Positions 7,788-12,901 of a DNA stretch of 12,901 bases are shown here, piece after piece (positions within the stretch are counted from its first letter, which is position 1; each line of letters starts with the position of its first letter). The notes beneath the pieces are model-generated. The model saw nothing but the letters and a program-made list of their open reading frames with translations. It was not told where the DNA came from and did no database searches. Source of the stretch: Bacteroidota bacterium (GTDB taxonomy: Bacteria > Bacteroidota > Bacteroidia > Chitinophagales > Chitinophagaceae); the NCBI GenBank assembly GCA_023386855.1, contig JAEWIW010000259.1:1-12901 (forward strand), written 5' to 3'. Position numbers and translations under genes: made by a program.

Positions 7788-8426
7788 TTACATCGAAGGT
7801 TTCATATCGTATTTGAAGTACATCAGTATCCCGTAAAAGAGATGGATGATGCCAAATCCGAAGGCCCAGAAAAACAATCCATAAGCAGGGAAGAATAGGC
7901 TGGTGAGGCCGGTAAGCATTTCCAGGTAGCCGACGATCCTGACATCGGATAAGGTAAACTTGGATGCATTCACCAGGCCAAGTCCATAAAATACCAGGCT
8001 TGCGCCGGCGATAAATTCCCAGGATCCCTGGTAGAGCATGGCCGCGATAAAAATTGCCCCCGCTATCATGGGAACAAATAAATTGATGATCAACCGGCGG
8101 GATGCAGGATTCCAAAGTTTTTGGTGATCACGTTTAGCCTGCCTCGAAGTAAAAAAGAAAGCGAAGGCAAGCGTGGCGACCAGTACGCCAAGAGCCAACA
8201 GGGAAAGGTTTAATAACAGGTCCATTGACCGGTGAAAATCAAAGACCTCATTACCCGGCTGGGATTGGCCACCATAGATCCACTGGTAAGCAATGAAACT
8301 CGCCAGCAGCGAAAAAATGCCTGCCATGATACCACTCCAGCCACTCAGGGAAAGAAAACGCGATGACCGTTCCATGATCTGGCGGATATCGTTGATGGCT
8401 TCAATCGAAGGATCGTTATGATTCAT
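7788..8426 (-). CDS. Multi-pass membrane protein of unknown function
   Basis: A 212-residue protein from the ATG at 8426. A short acidic N-terminus (MNHNDPSIEAINDIRQIMER) leads into about six hydrophobic segments: SGWSGIMAGIFSLLASF, LLLNLSLLALGVLVATLAF, NLFVPMIAGAIFIAAML, FIAGASLVFYGLGLV, and two near the C-terminus (about residues 155-205). A basic loop (SRQAKRDHQK) separates helices 2 and 3. I do not recognise a named family or catalytic motif; similar proteins occur next to small winged-helix regulators in Bacteroidetes. An ATG at 8474 would add 16 residues, but it would place the operator palindrome inside the coding region and adds an atypical hydrophobic leader, so 8426 is preferred. 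It is the first gene of the operon with the regulator and creD, and may be a partner or sensor in that module; this is inference. Confidence 0.75.
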   Translation of the reverse strand: MNHNDPSIEAINDIRQIMERSSRFLSLSGWSGIMAGIFSLLASFIAYQWIYGGQSQPGNEVFDFHRSMDLLLNLSLLALGVLVATLAFAFFFTSRQAKRDHQKLWNPASRRLIINLFVPMIAGAIFIAAMLYQGSWEFIAGASLVFYGLGLVNASKFTLSDVRIVGYLEMLTGLTSLFFPAYGLFFWAFGFGIIHLFYGILMYFKYDMKPSM

Positions 8427-8449
8427 AAAAGCACTTTGAAAAACAAAGT
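8426..8449 (-). promoter_or_regulatory. Candidate operator, copy B (start of the creD operon)
   Basis: Minus-strand reading: ACTTTG-TTTTT-CAAAGT-G-CTTTTA, with 6-base inverted arms at 8433-8438 and 8444-8449 around a 5-base spacer. The last A is the first base of the preferred ATG at 8426, so a bound protein would cover the transcription or translation start. It shares 18 of 24 positions with copy A at the same orientation and order. Confidence 0.6.
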
Positions 8450-8468
8450 AATGAATAAAAGGCTGTAC

Positions 8469-8586
8469 TTCCATGATTTTTTAAAAGAAAATGGAGATAG
8501 CTGCATTGTTACTTTTCTTCCTTAATCTCAATTCCATGATTTTTTAAAAGATTGGGAATAATGGTTCTATTACCTTTCTTCCTTAA
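8469..8586. repeat. Diverged tandem duplication, about 63-base period
   Basis: Two copies, 8469-8525 and 8532-8586. Both begin TTCCATGATTTTTTAAAAGA (identical over 20 bases) and end with a shared TTAC(T/C)TTTCTTCCTTAA block (16 of 17 identical), while the middle 18-20 bases differ. They sit upstream of the creD operon. On the minus strand both copies read LLKNHG in the same relative frame, so this may be a duplicated tail of a lost small gene; no intact gene is convincing here. Confidence 0.7.
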
Positions 8587-8604
8587 AAAAGCCCTATGGG
8601 TAAT

Positions 8605-8619
8605 GTTAACAATGTTAAC
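8605..8619. repeat. Palindrome GTTAAC-AAT-GTTAAC
   Basis: Two GTTAAC sites (8605-8610 and 8614-8619) are separated by AAT, giving both a direct and an inverted repeat of 15 bases. It lies 63 bases before the DUF5686 gene start and about 180 bases from the creD operon start. It could be a protein-binding site; no known consensus is matched. Confidence 0.45.
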
Positions 8620-8667
8620 GATCGTCGCCTTCCATCCTGTACCGGCGAGGTTATGAGGATTCTTTGG

Positions 8668-8675
8668 TAATTTTG
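8668..8675 (+). promoter_or_regulatory. Possible -7 promoter element for the DUF5686 gene
   Basis: TAATTTTG fits TAnnTTTG and ends 7 bases before the ATG at 8683, which would give a nearly leaderless message. No convincing TTG -33 element is seen at the usual distance. Low confidence. Confidence 0.3.
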
Positions 8676-8682
8676 CTTCCTC

Positions 8683-11193
8683 ATGTGCTCCATAAAACCT
8701 TTTGCGAAACCGGTTATTATTTTTTTCCTGCTTTTTACAGCCATTTCCTCGCAGGCTCAAACCAAAATTTTAAAAGGAACCATCAGGGATAGTCATAGTG
8801 ATGAGGTCATTCCATTTGCATCCATTAGCGTTCAGCATTCTCCTGTTGGAATGTTAAGCGATTCGGCCGGTGGATTTTATTTCCGCTTTAATGAATTTCC
8901 CAGCGATACTATTGCATTCACTTATGTAGGATACCAGGATTATTACCTGGTGATTGATAGCAACCTTCTTAAAAAAACTGTAGGTAATAGCCTTACACTA
9001 ACCATTCATATGGAAAGAGGTAAGTACGGTTCTGAAGTGGTGGTGAAAAGGAAAATCGATAAGGGCCTGCTGATGTGGAGACGCATAGTGAGGAAAAAGC
9101 CATATAACGACAGGTACCGCTTCCGGAATTTTTCTTACGAATTGTATAATAAACTTGAACTGGATCTTAAGAATATCAATAAGGAAAAATGGTCGGAAGC
9201 ACGCCTGATGAGGCCGTTCAAATTCATCTTTGATAATGTAGATACCAGTGAGGGTGCACCTATTTTACCGGTATATCTTACCGAAAGCATCTCGGATTAT
9301 TACTACCAGAAATCACCGGTGAAAAGAAGGGAAGTGATCCGCGCAAGCAAGACCCTTGGGGTCGATAATGAAAGTGTTAGCAAGCTGCTGGGTGGCATGG
9401 ACCAGAACCTGAATGTTTACAGCAATTTTATTCCTGTAATGGATAAGCAGTTTGTGAGCCCGGCCAGCGACAATGGCGATGCTTATTACAATTACAAAGT
9501 ACTCGATACACAGTTTGTGGGGGGAAGAAGATTTTTTCACCTGGTGTTCATTCCCAAGCGAAGGGGTGAAAATACTTTTGAAGGGGATTGCTGGGTGCAT
9601 GATACCACATTTGCCATCCAGAAAATGAACCTTCGCTTGAGCAGTGATGCGAACATCAACTTTGTCCAGACCCTGAGCCTGATCCAGGAATACCAATTGC
9701 TGAATGATTCCACCTGGTTTCTTTCAAAAGATAAGTTCGTGGTGGATATTGCGCCATTGGGTAAAACTACTTTATCATTTGTTGGAAGAAAGACCACTAC
9801 TTATAAAAACATCCTGATCAATGATGCTTCCGTGGTGGAAGAATTAAGGAAGAATAAGATCATGGAAGAAGTGGTTCTTCCAAAGGAGGCACAGGAAAAA
9901 GGGGAAGAATACTGGTCGGTATCGAGGCACGAGGAGTTGAGTAAATCGGAGCAGGGCGTGTATAAGATGATCGATACACTGCTGAAGATGCCTGTATTCC
10001 AGCAGTATTCTGAATGGATCAATTTTATAGGAACGGGTTATAAGAAAGTGGGCAATTTCGAGATTGGTCCATGGTATAACTGGATCACCTGGAATACACT
10101 TGAAGGATACAGGACAAGGTTTGATTTATCGACCAACCGGCATTTTCATAAAAATCTTGTACTGCATGGATACCTTGCTTATGGCATAAAGGATGAGCAG
10201 TTGAAGTATAAGGCTGATGCCATGTATATTCTCACGCGGGCGCCAAGGTCTTACCTCTATGCTTCGCATTTGAAGGATATCGATTTCGGGCAAACCTATT
10301 ATGATGAGATCAGCCAGGATAATATTTTTGCGTTGGCTATAAGGAAGTCGGGAGTTCCTATCAAGTTCATGGAACTTACCGAAAGCAGGCTGGAATATTT
10401 CAGGGAAACGAGTTCTGGTTTTTCTGCGTTGCTGGGAGCTTCGAGGAAAACCTATAATCCTCTGCTTAACCTTCCACCAAAGGAAATGATTGGTGCAGGA
10501 AAAAATGATATCACTACAACGGAATTCAGTATCCGGTTAAGGTATGCCTACCTTGAAAAATTCCTGGAGAACAATTTTTACAGGGTAAGTCTTGGAAGTC
10601 CTTACCCTATTGTAGAATTGAAATATACGCAGGGGGTATCAGGACTGCTTTCCAGCAGGTATAATTATTCAAAGATCACGGGAAGTGTTTCTGATTATAA
10701 AAAGATCGCACCCTTTGGAAGCATCTATTATAATTTTTTTGGGGGAAGAACCTATGGCAAGCTTCCTTATATGTTGCTGGATATTGCACCGGGGAACGAG
10801 ATCTATTATTACAATAAGTATGCGTTCAATTTAATGAACCGCTATGAATACCTGCACGACCGTTATGCGGGCATCAACTTTGAACACAATATTGGCAATG
10901 GATTGTTCAAGTTTATTCCACTCACGCGTAAGCTGAAGTTCAGGCAGCTGTATACGGTAAAAGCATTATGGGGAAGCCTGGGCGAAGAGAACAGCAGGCT
11001 GAACATGCCTAATGGTTCCGATTACCATTTTGAATCGCTGAATGGAAGAACCTATATGGAGCTGGGAACCGGTGTGGACAATATCTTCAAGCTGTTCCGG
11101 ATCGATTTTTTCTGGAGGGTACTGCCGCAGCCCCTTCCCGAGGAAAGGGTAAAACGATTCGGGGTCTTTGGAAGTTTCCGGGTTGTATTTTAG
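8683..11193 (+). CDS. Outer-membrane protein with CarboxypepD_reg-like domain and DUF5686
   Basis: An 836-residue exported protein. Residues 1-26 are a signal peptide (Lys5, Lys9, then a hydrophobic core, ending SSQAQ). Residues about 27-112 form a carboxypeptidase regulatory-like beta-sandwich: KGTIRDSHSDEVIPFASISV, then DSAGGFYFRF and FTYVGYQDY, as in the N-terminal domain of many TonB-dependent receptors. From about residue 125 (KIDKGLLMWRRIVRKKPYND) the sequence follows the DUF5686 pattern, including FSYELYNKLELDLKNI. The second half is rich in Tyr/Phe strands of a predicted beta-barrel and ends in Phe (FGVFGSFRVVF), consistent with BAM-dependent insertion. There is no TonB box or plug domain, so it is not a SusC-type receptor. 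The function of DUF5686 proteins is unknown. The ATG at 8683 is the only one giving a full signal peptide. The stop codon touches the repeat-built hairpin that separates it from the convergent hexosaminidase gene. Confidence 0.88.
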   Translation: MCSIKPFAKPVIIFFLLFTAISSQAQTKILKGTIRDSHSDEVIPFASISVQHSPVGMLSDSAGGFYFRFNEFPSDTIAFTYVGYQDYYLVIDSNLLKKTVGNSLTLTIHMERGKYGSEVVVKRKIDKGLLMWRRIVRKKPYNDRYRFRNFSYELYNKLELDLKNINKEKWSEARLMRPFKFIFDNVDTSEGAPILPVYLTESISDYYYQKSPVKRREVIRASKTLGVDNESVSKLLGGMDQNLNVYSNFIPVMDKQFVSPASDNGDAYYNYKVLDTQFVGGRRFFHLVFIPKRRGENTFEGDCWVHDTTFAIQKMNLRLSSDANINFVQTLSLIQEYQLLNDSTWFLSKDKFVVDIAPLGKTTLSFVGRKTTTYKNILINDASVVEELRKNKIMEEVVLPKEAQEKGEEYWSVSRHEELSKSEQGVYKMIDTLLKMPVFQQYSEWINFIGTGYKKVGNFEIGPWYNWITWNTLEGYRTRFDLSTNRHFHKNLVLHGYLAYGIKDEQLKYKADAMYILTRAPRSYLYASHLKDIDFGQTYYDEISQDNIFALAIRKSGVPIKFMELTESRLEYFRETSSGFSALLGASRKTYNPLLNLPPKEMIGAGKNDITTTEFSIRLRYAYLEKFLENNFYRVSLGSPYPIVELKYTQGVSGLLSSRYNYSKITGSVSDYKKIAPFGSIYYNFFGGRTYGKLPYMLLDIAPGNEIYYYNKYAFNLMNRYEYLHDRYAGINFEHNIGNGLFKFIPLTRKLKFRQLYTVKALWGSLGEENSRLNMPNGSDYHFESLNGRTYMELGTGVDNIFKLFRIDFFWRVLPQPLPEERVKRFGVFGSFRVVF

Positions 11194-11237
11194 ACCCCGT
11201 GGCACGGGGGCGTGGCACGGGGGCGTGGCACGGGGTC
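11193..11237. terminator. Tandem 13-base palindromic repeats, probable bidirectional terminator
   Basis: Three head-to-tail copies of CGTGGCACGGGGG (11198-11210, 11211-11223, and 11224-11235 one base short) fill the gap between two convergent genes. The left arm GACCCCGTG (11193-11201) is the exact reverse complement of CACGGGGTC (11229-11237), and CCCCGTG-G-CACGGGG at 11195-11209 is itself a tight hairpin. The arms overlap both stop codons: TAG at 11191-11193, and the minus-strand TGA at 11238-11236. There is no U-tract, so termination by the hairpin alone is inferred. Confidence 0.65.
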
Positions 11238-12901
11238 AGTTGACCCGGATAAAAGTGAATTCCCATTTAACCGGGTTCTGCCAGTCTTTACCCCTAAAAC
11301 TTCCAATAGGCACTTTGATCAATACATTATTCCATCCCTTCTTCAATGCAATAGCGGTGGGATCCCTGAATTCATAACCCTCATCAATCAATGGGATTTC
11401 TGAATTACCCTGCTGCCCTCCTCTTTTCCAATCGGGGGCCTTCAATTTCTTTCCATTTACCCACACTTCACTTCCTTTATTATCCCAAGCCCCCACAGGT
11501 GGGGAATCTGTTGCAGGGGAGCGTGAAATATTATTGAATCCAATCCAGAAATAACCTGTGGTATCCCTGTCGCTCCAGATCCTTGAATGGGCATACCATG
11601 TGGTACTGTCATCCGGCGATTCCAATGCACCTTTGATCAACGGCGCCCACCAATGCCTCAAAACCACTGTTCCGCCGGTAACTTCTTTTGCAGGTTCCAG
11701 TTCGCGCGCTGAGCCCGTTTCCAGTTCAAATTTCCTGCCGACCTCACCATAGTTACGGTAAGGTCCATAGAGTACCCATTTCAAATTGGCTTGTTGTACA
11801 TAAGGAAAAGGCTTGGTAGAGAAATACTGTTGCTTATGATCCAGGAGCCTTAATTCAAATTGCTGAAAGGCTTTTTCATTTCCATCCGAAACATTGGCAA
11901 CCCAGCCTTCCACTCCTCCTCCATTCCAGCTACGTTCAGCAAAAGCAAGCATTCCAGGATAAACGGCATTCATCTTTAAAACATCTTCTTCTTTGGCCAC
12001 AGCCCTGTCGTGCCACATACAAATTGTACCACCCAGCATAGATGCATCACCCTGCTCTTTATTACCAATCTTCCTGTTGAAAATGGTCACAACAGTTTCT
12101 AATGGATCCATATGATTAAGGTAGAGGTGCCTTGAATCAATGAAACGGATCTTATTACCTCCTGTAGTTCTTCCATTATCATCCATCCATAATTGCCTGA
12201 TGGTACCGGGCGAAAAATTTCCTCCCGGCTCCCAGCCGATTACTTTTTTACCCAGGTCTTCCAGCAAGGCAGTCATTTCAGGAATGAATTTATTGTTGGT
12301 GATCTTCACTTCATCGGCGCCGATATGGATAAAGGGAACATCATAGGTTGAGCAGAATTCACGAAGTATATTTTTTACCATGACCATTCCACTATCCGAT
12401 TGCATATCGGTTTTCATAGCTCGCCGGAAAGCAGCGCTATGCCCGGGCATATCAATTTCCGGAACGAATGTAATATGGCGATCACGGCAATACTGGATCA
12501 GCTCTTTTATTTCCTCTTCCGTATAATACATTCCCTTATTCCGAAGCATGGTTTCCGGGGCATTCAGCTGGGGATATAGTTTGCTTTGAATTCTCCATGC
12601 AATATCTTCAGTAGGATGAAAATGAAATACATTGAACTTATAGGATGCCATCACATCGATCTGCTGCTTCAATAGATCCATCGACATATAATTTCTTCCC
12701 ACATCAATCATATAACCTCGCCATGCAAATGCAGGCCAGTCGTTGATCCTGCAACCGTCGATCATGACCCCATCACGCGCAAGCTGGAGCAGGGTTTGAA
12801 TGCCATTGAAGATACCATGCGAAGTAGAAGCAATGATCAATACTTTATTGCTGTCCACTTCAAGCTGGTAAGCTTCATCATTCCGTTGCCCTTCATCAAT
12901 C
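11236..12901 (-). CDS. Glycoside hydrolase family 20 beta-N-acetylhexosaminidase, 5' end missing
   Basis: The frame stays open to the right edge. The in-frame GTG at 12858 is not the start, because the codons before it read DEAYQLEV, the usual GH20 N-terminal domain sequence leading into VLIIASTSHGIFNGIQTLLQL. Numbering from that GTG: the TIM barrel starts at WPAFAWRGYMIDVGR (41-55), FHFHPTEDIAWRI (78-90) is the HxHxTDD-like motif, FVPEIDMPGH (131-140) is conserved, and HIGADEV (178-184) carries the catalytic pair Asp182-Glu183 (12315-12310). FAERSW (306-311) lies late in the barrel. A C-terminal beta-sandwich of about 180 residues follows (FWIGFNNIS, EVWVNGKKL, GWNNVLIKV). The enzyme removes terminal GlcNAc/GalNAc by substrate-assisted catalysis, fitting chitin or host-glycan breakdown. 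A signal peptide would lie outside the window. The common GGDE is GADE here; activity is still likely because Asp-Glu is kept. Confidence 0.92.
   Translation of the reverse strand, partial: IDEGQRNDEAYQLEVDSNKVLIIASTSHGIFNGIQTLLQLARDGVMIDGCRINDWPAFAWRGYMIDVGRNYMSMDLLKQQIDVMASYKFNVFHFHPTEDIAWRIQSKLYPQLNAPETMLRNKGMYYTEEEIKELIQYCRDRHITFVPEIDMPGHSAAFRRAMKTDMQSDSGMVMVKNILREFCSTYDVPFIHIGADEVKITNNKFIPEMTALLEDLGKKVIGWEPGGNFSPGTIRQLWMDDNGRTTGGNKIRFIDSRHLYLNHMDPLETVVTIFNRKIGNKEQGDASMLGGTICMWHDRAVAKEEDVLKMNAVYPGMLAFAERSWNGGGVEGWVANVSDGNEKAFQQFELRLLDHKQQYFSTKPFPYVQQANLKWVLYGPYRNYGEVGRKFELETGSARELEPAKEVTGGTVVLRHWWAPLIKGALESPDDSTTWYAHSRIWSDRDTTGYFWIGFNNISRSPATDSPPVGAWDNKGSEVWVNGKKLKAPDWKRGGQQGNSEIPLIDEGYEFRDPTAIALKKGWNNVLIKVPIGSFRGKDWQNPVKWEFTFIRVN

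Noticed and set aside
7783..8115. 110-codon minus-strand frame overlapping the membrane protein gene
   Set aside because: Same strand but a shifted frame; the overlapping frame has clear membrane helices and a plausible start, while this one has no domain.
8427..8474. Upstream ATG at 8474 adding 16 residues to the membrane protein
   Set aside because: It would put the operator palindrome inside the coding sequence and the ATG inside the tandem repeat; the start at 8426 gives a more usual acidic N-terminus before the first helix.
8509..8760. 83-codon minus-strand reading frame ending in the tandem repeat
   Set aside because: Its only ATG lies inside the DUF5686 signal peptide coding region on the opposite strand, its composition is basic and low in complexity, and no family is recognised. 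At most it is the remnant tail of a lost gene.
12856..12858. GTG at 12858 as the start of the hexosaminidase
   Set aside because: The in-frame codons upstream to the window edge encode the conserved GH20 N-terminal sequence DEAYQLEV, so the gene continues beyond the window.

Overview
The window looks like a chromosomal segment from a Bacteroidetes (Bacteroidota) bacterium, most likely of the Chitinophagaceae/Sphingobacteriia type. The reasons are the gene families present: a long outer-membrane protein combining protease-like, propeller and barrel parts, a CarboxypepD_reg-like + DUF5686 protein, CreD paired with a small winged-helix regulator, and a GH20 hexosaminidase. Shine-Dalgarno sequences are weak or absent and some upstream regions carry TAnnTTTG-like boxes, as expected for this phylum. 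The placement is inferred from protein style only. I see no rRNA, tRNA, CRISPR array, insertion sequence or phage gene, and no gene-free stretch longer than about 260 bases.

Layout, left to right. The 5' end of an unidentified exported protein runs off the left edge (minus strand). Divergent from it is a polytopic Wzx/MATE-like polysaccharide flippase with a GTG start (215-1735, plus). It converges on a glyoxalase-II-like metallo-beta-lactamase-fold hydrolase (1777-2415, minus). Divergent from that hydrolase is a 1159-residue outer-membrane protein (2486-5965, plus) with a degenerate gluzincin-like domain, a TolB-like propeller and a C-terminal Omp85-like barrel. A strong hairpin with flanking A and T tracts (5990-6020) separates it from the next, convergent operon.

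The minus-strand operon, read right to left, holds a multi-pass membrane protein (8426-7788), a 99-residue winged-helix regulator (7765-7466) and creD (7410-6088). The same 24-base element, containing an ACTTTG-n5-CAAAG palindrome, lies directly in front of the first gene and again in front of creD. It is the obvious candidate operator for the encoded regulator. This is the most system-like part of the window: an envelope-integrity module apparently under a local one-component regulator instead of the CreBC two-component system that controls creD in enterobacteria.

The 256 bases between this operon and the next gene (8427-8682) contain the operator, a diverged tandem repeat of about 63-base period, a GTTAAC-AAT-GTTAAC palindrome and a possible promoter. 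Then comes a DUF5686 outer-membrane protein (8683-11193, plus), which converges on a GH20 beta-N-acetylhexosaminidase (minus, continuing past the right edge). The 42 bases between their stop codons are filled by three copies of a 13-base GC-rich unit enclosed by complementary arms, probably a terminator built from an iterated palindrome.

Taken together the genes are about the cell envelope: glycan or lipid-linked sugar export, two outer-membrane barrels, inner-membrane integrity (CreD) and amino-sugar glycan breakdown (GH20). Apart from the creD operon, the genes sit as single, mostly convergent or divergent units.
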